DNA of 64,000 bases, taken from positions 17,828-81,827 of the forward strand of contig DHLX01000029.1 in assembly GCA_002405475.1 (NCBI GenBank). The letters run 5' to 3'. Below the pieces are notes generated by a model that was given only the letters and a program-made list of their open reading frames with translations, made no database searches and was not told the DNA's origin. The position numbers and the translations under genes were made by a program. Every line of letters begins with the position of its first letter. The first letter of the stretch is position 1. Shown piece by piece: positions 57,735 to 64,000 of this stretch. The stretch is from Burkholderiales bacterium UBA4657 (GTDB taxonomy: Bacteria > Pseudomonadota > Gammaproteobacteria > Burkholderiales > Burkholderiaceae_E).

Positions 57735-58859
57735 ATGCTTTTTACTCAAACTCTGCGCAAACAACTCTATGCTTCGGCCAGTGCCGTGTTTGTCACGCTG
57801 CTGACCGTGGTGCTGACCGTCAGTTTAGTGCGCATTTTAGGCCAGGCCGCCGCCGGACGCGCCGATCCGACCGCTATTGTGCTCTTAATTGCGCTGGGAA
57901 GCCTGAATGCACTCCCCATTTTGCTGTCACTGACTGCCTTTATTTCGGTATTGCTGGTAATCGGGCGCATGTACAAAGACTCGGAAATGAATATCTGGTT
58001 CACCAGTGGGGTTTCACTGGCACGCTTTCTTGGGCCGGTGCTGGGCTTTGCCCTGCCTTTTGCGATACTTATTTTACTTTTTTCCCTGTTTGTTGCACCC
58101 TGGGCCAATCAGCAAGTGGATGAATTGCGTGCCCGCTACGACCAGCGTGACGATGTGTCGCGTGTGGCACCGGGGCGATTTATTGAATCGCCCGGAGCTG
58201 AACGGGTCTTTTTTGTCGAGACTTTCGATGAAGAAAAGCGAACAGTGACCAACGTCTTTGCCGCGTTCAGGGAAAATACCCCGGAAGGCGAGAAAGTGAC
58301 GGTTCTGATGGCCGATAGTGGTCAGGTCGAGGTACGCGACGGCGAACGCTACGTTGTAATGCAGTCAGGACGACGCTACGAAGGCTCGCCCGGCCAGCCG
58401 CAGGCCTCGGTGATGCAGTTCGACAGCTATGCACTCAGACTGGAGTCAAGGGCAGTCAATCTCACCACCAGGGGCGCAGACCAGGGCGCTGCCTCATTGC
58501 CACAACTGCTGCTGGACAATAGCGCGGCGGCCAGAGCCGAGCTGGTCAAGCGTATAGGTGCAGTCCTGATGTTGCTCAACCTGGCCTTGCTCGCGGTACC
58601 ACTTTCGTTTGTTAATCCGCGCGCCGGCCGGTCTGCCAACCTGTTGCTGGCGCTGTTGCTCTACATCATCTATAACAACCTGCTGTCTTTCGCCCAGGTG
58701 AACGTAGCTAACGGCAAGCTGTCCTTTTTTACTGGCATGTTTCTGGTGCATTTTGTGGTGCTGGGCCTGACCTGGGCGCTCATAGTCCGGGCCCAGTCAA
58801 ATGCCCGACTCAATCCGCTGTCTGCGCGCACCTGGCGCATCTGGATGAGACTGACATGA
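57735..58859 (+). CDS. lptF: LPS export ABC transporter permease LptF
   Basis: Inner-membrane permease that, with LptG and LptB, extracts LPS. The 374-aa protein has the LptF/LptG layout: helices near 16-40, 54-76 and 99-120, a beta-jellyroll periplasmic region (about 125-270) and three C-terminal helices (ending near 350). The overlap with lptG is ATGA at 58856-58859. Divergent from pepA, a conserved arrangement in proteobacteria. Confidence 0.94.
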   Translation: MLFTQTLRKQLYASASAVFVTLLTVVLTVSLVRILGQAAAGRADPTAIVLLIALGSLNALPILLSLTAFISVLLVIGRMYKDSEMNIWFTSGVSLARFLGPVLGFALPFAILILLFSLFVAPWANQQVDELRARYDQRDDVSRVAPGRFIESPGAERVFFVETFDEEKRTVTNVFAAFRENTPEGEKVTVLMADSGQVEVRDGERYVVMQSGRRYEGSPGQPQASVMQFDSYALRLESRAVNLTTRGADQGAASLPQLLLDNSAAARAELVKRIGAVLMLLNLALLAVPLSFVNPRAGRSANLLLALLLYIIYNNLLSFAQVNVANGKLSFFTGMFLVHFVVLGLTWALIVRAQSNARLNPLSARTWRIWMRLT

Positions 58860-59995
58860 TTTTTGCCCGTTACCTGGCTCGCGAAATCTATCTGGCAGTG
58901 GCTTTTGTCTTGCTGGTATTGCTGGCACTGTTCTTCTTTATTGATTTTTTGAGCGAGGTGAAATCAGTCGGTCAGGGACAATACCGCACCCTGCACGCGG
59001 CGCTCTATGTGTTGCTCGAAGCACCGGCAAATGCCTATCAGCTCATGCCAATTGCGGCACTGATCGGTGCTATTTATGCCCTGGCGCAATTTGCCGCCAA
59101 TTCCGAATTCACCATCATGCGGGTATCAGGTTTATCCACCCGGGTTGCGGCCTGGAACATGGTCAAGGCCGCTGGAGTGTTGGCAGTTCTGACCTTTGTG
59201 ATGGGTGAATACATCATGCCGCCGGTACAGACCTATGCTGAAAAAATGAAATACAGCCGTTTGGGAGGTAATGCGCCGCTGGTCATGCGTTCCGGTTTCT
59301 GGATCAAGGACATACCGCTCGACGCGCAAGGCCAGCCCTCTGGGCGGCGCTTCGTCAATGCAGCCAAAGTGTTGCCTGACGGCAGTTTGCAGGACGTACG
59401 GGTTTATGAACTGGACCGCGAGTCCCGACTGACGGCATTGGCACGAGCCGAGTCAGCAACCTATAACGACCAGAGTGGATGGCAGCTCAAAAATGTGACT
59501 GAAACCCGGTTTATCAGTCGGCAGTCACAAGCTGGCATGTTGGCCGGTTTTGAACTGCTGGACAAGACCGCGGTGATTCGGGAGCAGACGCGACAATGGC
59601 CGGCGCGTATAGATACCAACACCCTGACCGCCGCGTATGTCGATCCGGCACGCATGTCGGCCCTGTCGCTCTGGCACTATCAACAACACCTGTCGCGCAC
59701 TGGGCAACAGTCCATCAAGCACCAATACGCCTTATGGCGTAAAGCTGGCTACCCGCTGGCGGTCATTGTCATGTTGTTATTGGCGCTACCCTTCGCCTAT
59801 CTGCACACACGCTCGGGTGGCGTCAGCTTCAAGATTTTCGCCGGAGTCATGGTGGGAATTGCATTTTATTTAATGGACAGTCTGGCGCAGCACCTTGGCA
59901 TCCTGAATGAATGGCCGGCCATAGCCACCTTCGTCCCAGCCATGCTGGCCTTGCTGATAGCTACTTTCTGGTTAAGATGGGTGAGCCGACATTGA
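58856..59995 (+). CDS. lptG: LPS export ABC transporter permease LptG
   Basis: Partner permease of LptF, 379 aa, with the same six-helix plus jellyroll layout. N-terminal helix LAVAFVLLVLLALFFFIDFL, followed by LLEAPANAYQLMPIAALIGAIYALAQFAANSE, the coupling-helix region that contacts LptB. The last three helices start near residue 300. It overlaps lptF by 4 bases. Confidence 0.94.
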   Translation: MIFARYLAREIYLAVAFVLLVLLALFFFIDFLSEVKSVGQGQYRTLHAALYVLLEAPANAYQLMPIAALIGAIYALAQFAANSEFTIMRVSGLSTRVAAWNMVKAAGVLAVLTFVMGEYIMPPVQTYAEKMKYSRLGGNAPLVMRSGFWIKDIPLDAQGQPSGRRFVNAAKVLPDGSLQDVRVYELDRESRLTALARAESATYNDQSGWQLKNVTETRFISRQSQAGMLAGFELLDKTAVIREQTRQWPARIDTNTLTAAYVDPARMSALSLWHYQQHLSRTGQQSIKHQYALWRKAGYPLAVIVMLLLALPFAYLHTRSGGVSFKIFAGVMVGIAFYLMDSLAQHLGILNEWPAIATFVPAMLALLIATFWLRWVSRH

Positions 59996-60354
59996 AAGCC
60001 CTGATAATTTTTGCCCACGGTGCACGCGACCCGCGCTGGGCCGAACCCTTTCAACGACTTCAGTCGGCACTTGAGCAACAGGCCTCGGGGCTATGTGTAC
60101 GTCTGGCGTTTCTTGAGCTGATGACGCCCGACCTGGCGAGTGTGGCCGAGGAGGTCATAGGCCTCGGTGCGCAACAACTGGTGATTGTGCCGGCTTTCCT
60201 GGGGCAGGGCGGGCATGTACGCCGTGATCTGCCTGAGCTGGTACAGGCACTGCGGCAGCGCTGGCTCAATGTCCCCATTCACTTGGCGCAGGCAGTGGGT
60301 GAAGACCCCGAAGTGCTGCAAGCCATTGCCGGATATTGTTTACGCCAGCTTTAA
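59977..60354 (+). CDS. CbiX/SirB-like chelatase
   Basis: A 125-aa single-domain class II chelatase, predicted to insert Co or Fe into a tetrapyrrole such as sirohydrochlorin. The N-terminal AHGARDPRWAEPFQ carries the catalytic His and the second half has VIVPAFLGQGGHVRRDLPEL with a second His, both conserved in CbiX-short proteins. The ATG at 59977 overlaps the end of lptG by 19 bases; a TTG at 59992 is an alternative start. Together with cobA (51717) and btuF (61373) it points to sirohaem or cobalamin work. Confidence 0.85.
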   Translation: MGEPTLKALIIFAHGARDPRWAEPFQRLQSALEQQASGLCVRLAFLELMTPDLASVAEEVIGLGAQQLVIVPAFLGQGGHVRRDLPELVQALRQRWLNVPIHLAQAVGEDPEVLQAIAGYCLRQL

Positions 60355-60418
60355 GATTTGCGACAACGGTTAGCAGGCATCGTCCCGCTTTCCGGCCAAC
60401 TCGCGCTACACTTATGCC

Positions 60419-61360
60419 ATGAACCTGCACCAGTTCCGCTTTGTGCGCGAGGCCGTGCGCCACAAGTACAACCTGACCGCCGTGGCCAACAGCCTGCACA
60501 CCTCGCAACCGGGGGTGTCCAAAGCCATTATCGAACTCGAACAGGAACTGGGTTTCCAGATCTTTGTACGGCGCGGCAAACGTATTGTTGATCTGACCCC
60601 GCCGGGCAAAGTGGTGACCCAGATCATAGAGCGCATCATGGTCGAAGCGGAAAACCTGCGCAAAATAGCCGACGACTATGCTGCCCAAGACCATGGCGCT
60701 TTGGTGATTGCCACCACGGCAACCCAGGCCAGATACGCTCTGCCCAAGGCAGTCGCCAGTTTCAAGCAACTGTTTCCCGAAGTCCGGCTCACCTTGCTGC
60801 AAGGCGACCCCGCCAACGTGGCGCAATATGTGCTGCACGGGCGCGCCGACATAGGCATTGCCACCGAAGCCCTGGCCGAACACCCGGAATTGATTACCCT
60901 GCCGGTGTACCAATGGCACCATGTAGTCATCGTACCCAAAGGACACGCGCTGGATGGCTGCAAAACCGTCACACTGGAGCAGGTCGCGGCCTTACCCCTG
61001 ATTACCTATGGCACCGCATTTTCCGGTCGCAGCAAAATTGATGCCGCCTTTGCACGCCGTGGCTTGCACCCGCAGATTGTGCTGGAAGCAGTCGATTCCG
61101 ACGTAATTAAAACCTATGTGGGTCTGGGTCTGGGCGTAGGCATTGTGCACGACATGGCATATGACCCGGCGGTCGATACCGGCCTGCACGCTATACCGGC
61201 CGGACATTTGTTTGGCGACAACATCACACGCATGGCAGTACGTCAGGGCGCTTATTTGCGCGACTATGCAGTCAAGTTTCTGCACCTGCTGTCACCGCAA
61301 CTGACACGGGCGCGCATCGAATCGGCCATGACCCATGAGCCAGATGATTACGAACTTTAA
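60419..61360 (+). CDS. cysB: LysR-type regulator CysB-like
   Basis: A 313-aa LysR family activator of sulfur assimilation. The N-terminal winged helix is MNLHQFRFVREAVRHKYNLT and TSQPGVSKAIIELEQELG; the C-terminal effector domain has TTATQARYALPKAV, the sulfate/thiosulfate-binding region of CysB, and GLGVGIVHDMAYDP. The name CysB rests on these segments; the related regulator Cbl cannot be fully excluded. It is 12 bases upstream of btuF. Confidence 0.88.
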   Translation: MNLHQFRFVREAVRHKYNLTAVANSLHTSQPGVSKAIIELEQELGFQIFVRRGKRIVDLTPPGKVVTQIIERIMVEAENLRKIADDYAAQDHGALVIATTATQARYALPKAVASFKQLFPEVRLTLLQGDPANVAQYVLHGRADIGIATEALAEHPELITLPVYQWHHVVIVPKGHALDGCKTVTLEQVAALPLITYGTAFSGRSKIDAAFARRGLHPQIVLEAVDSDVIKTYVGLGLGVGIVHDMAYDPAVDTGLHAIPAGHLFGDNITRMAVRQGAYLRDYAVKFLHLLSPQLTRARIESAMTHEPDDYEL

Positions 61361-61372
61361 GCCTGCCTCTGC

Positions 61373-62227
61373 ATGTTGAAACGTAGTCTGCTTTTAATTC
61401 TTGCCCTGATTGTTTTCAGCCATTCGGCAGCGGCACAAATTACAGTGACTGACGATCTGGATTACAGCGTGGCTTTGCCCCAAGCCGCCAGGCGAGTCGT
61501 GGCCTTGTCGCCCCATGCTGTAGAACTGGTGTATGCCGTCGGCGCCGGTTCAACCCTGGTCGCCGCTGTCGAGTACAGCGACACCCCCAAGCAGGCACGA
61601 CGCTTGCCACGCGTGGGTAGTCATGCTGGCTTTGATCTGGAACGTATTGCCGCGCTCAAACCCGACCTGATTATTGCCTGGCCTATGGGCGGTGAGCGCC
61701 AGTTACAGCACTTGCAGTCTCTGGGTATTCCGGTTTACCGCAGCGCCCCAACTCGCTTGGAACACATAGGCAGCACATTGCTGTCGCTGGGAAAATTGCT
61801 CGGACATGAGCAAGAGGCGCAAAACGCACAACAAGCCTTTGCACAACGGCTGCAAACTCTACGCCTTGAATATGCGCAACAACGACCGCTTCGGGTTTTT
61901 TATCAGGTCTGGGCGCAGCCACTCATGACCATAGGCGGGCCGCACACCATCAGCGAAGCACTGCAAGTGTGTGGCGCGCAAAATATTTTTGCCGACTTGA
62001 GCATGCCGGCACCCAGCGTCAGCCATGAAGCAGTATTTCAACGCCGTCCCGATGTGGTTATTGTCAATGCCCCTACCGGCCAAAGTGAGGCACTGAAAAA
62101 GAAGTGGAAGCACCTGCCGGTACTGCTGCTTGATAACGATGCGCTGGCACGGCCAGTACCGCGTATGCTAGATGCCATCGCGCAGATGTGCCAGAAAATA
62201 GAGCGGATCAGGTCTGGCAGACCCTAG
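61373..62227 (+). CDS. btuF: Cobalamin-type periplasmic substrate-binding protein
   Basis: A 284-aa class III periplasmic binding protein. Signal peptide MLKRSLLLILALIVFSHSAAAQ, then the typical RRVVALSPHAVELVYAVGAG, DLERIAALKPDLIIAWPMGG and a long connecting helix (about 130-165) joining two lobes. The closest family is BtuF (vitamin B12), although haem- or Fe-siderophore-binding relatives share the fold. No btuC or btuD lies nearby, so the permease must be elsewhere. It is probably co-transcribed with cysB. Confidence 0.83.
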   Translation: MLKRSLLLILALIVFSHSAAAQITVTDDLDYSVALPQAARRVVALSPHAVELVYAVGAGSTLVAAVEYSDTPKQARRLPRVGSHAGFDLERIAALKPDLIIAWPMGGERQLQHLQSLGIPVYRSAPTRLEHIGSTLLSLGKLLGHEQEAQNAQQAFAQRLQTLRLEYAQQRPLRVFYQVWAQPLMTIGGPHTISEALQVCGAQNIFADLSMPAPSVSHEAVFQRRPDVVIVNAPTGQSEALKKKWKHLPVLLLDNDALARPVPRMLDAIAQMCQKIERIRSGRP

Positions 62228-62276
62228 CCTGCCACCACCTCATACGTCACGGGTTCAGTGTTCACTGCACCTAGTG

Positions 62277-62301
62277 ACTTGACAAGACCCGACTTCATGC
62301 A
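62277..62301 (+). repeat. Direct repeat copy 1 with TTGACA
   Basis: A 25-base segment (ACTTGACA.G.CCCGACTTCATGCA, dots marking the two variable bases) that recurs at 63976-64000 with 23 of 25 bases the same. It lies 39-63 bases upstream of the unknown lipoprotein gene. The TTGACA at 62279-62284 followed 16 bases later by AAAAAT could be the promoter of that gene. Confidence 0.75.
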
Positions 62302-62339
62302 AAAATAAAGCGGCTTGCACCACACACGAAAGGCTTCCC

Positions 62340-63062
62340 ATGAAAACCCTGTTCCCCGCGCTGCAACGTCTGGCGCTCTACGCAGCGCTAGGACTGACCC
62401 CGTTCTGGCTCAGTGGGTGTGCGACGGGTGTTGCCGGCGTGAATGTTCCCGGATTACAGCAGATTATTGAGGCAGGAATCACCGCCAAGGGTAATGGCAA
62501 CAAAATCGCCGTACATGAGGTGATTCGTACCCAGGATAGTTTCTTGTTTACCAAAGCTACTATTGGTAATGTAGTGCGCGACGCCAAAAATGCCGGCTTT
62601 ACCTTCGTCAAGGATGCCGACGAGTTTGAGCGGGATTTCTACTGGGGTGGCATTGTCATTAATGATAGCCTCTGGACAAATCTTGCTATTGAATTTATCC
62701 AAAGCCCAGGCGATGCCGTCAGGAAAGTGCGTGCCGGTGACCTGGTGCTGGTGGATACGCAGCGCTCCGACTTGCGGTACTCAGAAAAAGGTGGCAGGGC
62801 CACTGTAGAACGCCTCGCCGCCTACCGCGCCGACAAATGGATGGGCGCGGTGGTACTCAAGGTGTTGTGCCCCTCCGGTGACAACGAGTGCAAACGCCAG
62901 TACGTCTATGGCCTGTACGACAAACAGACCGGGCGACAAATGGATTGGGAAACAAATGAACCCGTGGCTAACGGTGCTATGATCGATCTGCAGACTGGGC
63001 GCCCGTTGCCGGGGTATGGACGTGACCGCTGCCCCGGCTTCTTTAAAAGCTGCCGCGACTAG
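62340..63062 (+). CDS. Lipoprotein of unknown function
   Basis: I do not recognise this 240-aa protein. Residues 1-28 form a signal peptide with the lipobox LSGCA, so the Cys near residue 27 is lipidated. A Gly-rich stretch (about 28-55) precedes a mixed alpha/beta region. Trp/Tyr-rich segments (DFYWGGIVINDSLWTNLAI) and a Cys-containing part (VLCPSGDNECKRQYVYGL, DRCPGFFKSCRD) may form disulfides in the periplasm. No enzyme motif is seen. It stands alone between two copies of a direct repeat. Its stop codon TAG lies in the loop of the terminator hairpin. Confidence 0.8.
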   Translation: MKTLFPALQRLALYAALGLTPFWLSGCATGVAGVNVPGLQQIIEAGITAKGNGNKIAVHEVIRTQDSFLFTKATIGNVVRDAKNAGFTFVKDADEFERDFYWGGIVINDSLWTNLAIEFIQSPGDAVRKVRAGDLVLVDTQRSDLRYSEKGGRATVERLAAYRADKWMGAVVLKVLCPSGDNECKRQYVYGLYDKQTGRQMDWETNEPVANGAMIDLQTGRPLPGYGRDRCPGFFKSCRD

Positions 63063-63073
63063 CGGCGGCTTTT
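63045..63073 (+). terminator. Terminator overlapping the stop codon of the unknown lipoprotein gene
   Basis: AAAAGCTGCCGC (63045-63056) pairs with GCGGCGGCTTTT (63062-63073) through 12 positions, one of them G-T, around the 5-base loop GACTA. The TAG stop codon (63060-63062) straddles the loop and the first base of the second arm, so the last codons are part of the hairpin. Confidence 0.8.
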
Positions 63074-63219
63074 GGCGCGAGATCTGCGTCCCCTTTCCGG
63101 TGCGAAGCTGGTCGCGCTGCGCGGTAAGTATCTCAGTGCCAGAGGATGCTTCACTCTGAAACCCCGTGAGTTGTGCGAGAAGGTAAAGACCGATATGTTT
63201 AGGAGGTGTTTGTCACCAA

Positions 63220-63525
63220 TTATCCATGCGCAGGCTGGACAACCAAACGAACGCCAAGAGCGGCACACACACGGCTTACTGTCTCGAAGCGTGGCGCTGC
63301 GTCGGGGCGCAGTGCTTTGTAAAGTGCTTCGCGTGTGATTCCTGCTGCTTTGGCAATCTCCGACATTCCGCGCGCACGCGCAATGTCACCAAGTGCCGAT
63401 GCCAGCAAGGCCGCATCATTAGCTTCAAGTATGTCAGTCAGATAGGCCGCAATCGCTTCTTCACTGTCCAGGTAGGGGGCTGCTTCAAATGTCGGCAGCT
63501 CATTAACCTTAATTCGTTTCGCCAT
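63220..63525 (-). CDS. HigA-type antitoxin (addiction module antidote)
   Basis: A 101-aa DNA-binding antitoxin. From the ATG at 63525, which has AAGGAAATGAAA upstream, it starts AKRIKVNELPTFEAAPYLDSE; the C-terminal part is a HTH domain with MSEIAKAAGITREALYKALRP and PRFETVSRVCAALGVRL, the pattern of the putative addiction module antidote family. A second ATG at 63531 would add two residues. It overlaps the toxin gene by 17 bases, so the order is toxin then antitoxin, as in higBA loci. Confidence 0.88.
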   Translation of the reverse strand: MAKRIKVNELPTFEAAPYLDSEEAIAAYLTDILEANDAALLASALGDIARARGMSEIAKAAGITREALYKALRPDAAPRFETVSRVCAALGVRLVVQPAHG

Positions 63526-63832
63526 TTTCATTTCCTTCGTCGTCCAATAGTGCCACCAGTGTCCGCGCACGTTTGATATCTGCCTTTTGCGTACGTTTGG
63601 AGCCACCGGCCAACAAAACAATGACCTGTTGCCCGCGCCGCGTGAAGTACACCCGCCAGCCTGCACCAAGATGAATGCGCAATTCAGAAACACCACCCCC
63701 AACGGTTTCGGTGTCTCCCATCAAACCAAACTCCAAACGCTTGATTCGTGCAAGAACGGCACCGCGAACTACCTTATCTTTGAGCGCGTCAAGCCATAAT
63801 GTGAATTCGGGTAATGATTTGATCAAAAACAT
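63509..63832 (-). CDS. RelE/ParE superfamily toxin (HigB-like)
   Basis: A 107-aa toxin of the phage Gp49/RelE-like family that pairs with the antidote above. It has LPEFTLWLDALKDKVVRGAVLARIKRLE at the N-terminus, then ELRIHLGAGWRVYFTRRGQQVIVLLAGGSKRTQKADI, a pattern typical of the family, with Arg and Lys residues that in relatives cut ribosome-bound mRNA. The start is at 63832 without a good Shine-Dalgarno site. A palindromic operator lies 9 bases upstream of the start. Confidence 0.88.
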   Translation of the reverse strand: MFLIKSLPEFTLWLDALKDKVVRGAVLARIKRLEFGLMGDTETVGGGVSELRIHLGAGWRVYFTRRGQQVIVLLAGGSKRTQKADIKRARTLVALLDDEGNENGETN

Positions 63833-63840
63833 ACGCTGAT

Positions 63841-63858
63841 TGTAATCGACCGATTACA
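63841..63858. promoter_or_regulatory. Palindromic operator of the toxin-antitoxin pair
   Basis: TGTAATCG (63841-63848) and CGATTACA (63851-63858) are perfect inverted 8-base arms with a 2-base spacer. Such palindromes are the usual binding site for the antitoxin HTH. Its position 9 bases from the toxin start suggests that it also covers the promoter. Confidence 0.7.
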
Positions 63859-63975
63859 TTACGTCAAGAGGTGGCGCATTGATGTGGCTCGGCCAATGGG
63901 TATGCCGACGGTATTGACTGGCGATGGTGCTGGCCTTTCAAACGGCATGGCAACTGTCTTCCCCCCCGAAAACCC

Positions 63976-64000
63976 ACTTGACATGCCCCGACTTCATGCA
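63976..64000 (+). repeat. Direct repeat copy 2 with TTGACA, at the window edge
   Basis: Second copy of the 25-base segment at 62277-62301, differing at two bases only and ending exactly at the window edge, so the match may extend further. It carries the same TTGACA at 63978-63983. A gene similar to the lipoprotein could begin just beyond the window. Confidence 0.75.

Noticed and set aside
63072..63338. An 88-codon plus-strand frame after the unknown lipoprotein gene
   Set aside because: It begins at the terminator, overlaps the antitoxin gene antisense and has no recognisable composition or family.
1..64000. Search by eye for CRISPR arrays, tRNA or rRNA genes and insertion sequences
   Set aside because: No regularly spaced repeats, tRNA-like cloverleaf or transposase frame was noticed; short or degenerate copies could be missed without a computed search.

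Overview
This 64 kb window is a chromosomal segment from a betaproteobacterium, most likely Burkholderiales and plausibly Oxalobacteraceae-like (inference). The evidence is gene order: leuS-lptE-holA-proA, pepA-holC-DUF2486-valS, divergent pepA/lptFG, DUF3460-scpA, and a tandem glycine riboswitch before gcvTHP. Base composition looks moderate and even. No tRNA, rRNA, CRISPR array, prophage or insertion sequence was seen. Most of the window is dense core genome with many 1-8 bp start/stop overlaps.

Layout. 1-4397 (minus): proA (cut by the window edge), holA, lptE, leuS. 4554-8524: a chemoreceptor with an unusual C-terminal Cache-like sensor, a DUF192 protein, a tiny secreted Lys/Glu-rich protein, icd and a cold-shock gene. 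8874-11491: clpS-clpA. 11597-16284: a translationally coupled group of monohaem cytochrome c, flavocytochrome c sulfide dehydrogenase flavoprotein, a molybdopterin oxidoreductase and a lipoprotein peptidase, which looks like an accessory sulfur/redox unit. 16355-23522: fadD, hsp20, a Tat-exported dienelactone hydrolase, a ZIP metal transporter, mercaptopyruvate sulfurtransferase, an EamA transporter and an MgtC/DUF4010 membrane protein. 23522-32138: uvrD, DUF3460-scpA, a GNAT, a soluble hybrid histidine kinase and metG. 32250-40049: apbC/mrp, serA-modA-modB-dcd, a large basic amino-acid decarboxylase and an aminotransferase. 40076-44692: tandem glycine riboswitch and gcvT-gcvH-gcvP, followed by plsY and tsaD.

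46390-51563 holds a TetR repressor divergent from a complete tripartite export system (permease, ATPase, membrane-fusion protein, NodT-like outer-membrane lipoprotein), with a 27-bp near-palindrome between them that is the obvious operator. 51717-62227 returns to core functions: cobA, valS, DUF2486, holC, pepA, lptF-lptG, a CbiX-like chelatase, cysB and a BtuF-like cobalamin-binding protein. cobA, cbiX, cysB and btuF together suggest links between sirohaem/cobalamin and sulfur metabolism (inference).

The right end (62277-64000) is the least ordinary part. A 25-bp direct repeat containing TTGACA (23/25 identical) brackets an unrecognised lipoprotein gene, whose stop codon lies in the loop of its own terminator, and a RelE/HigB-HigA type toxin-antitoxin pair with a palindromic operator.
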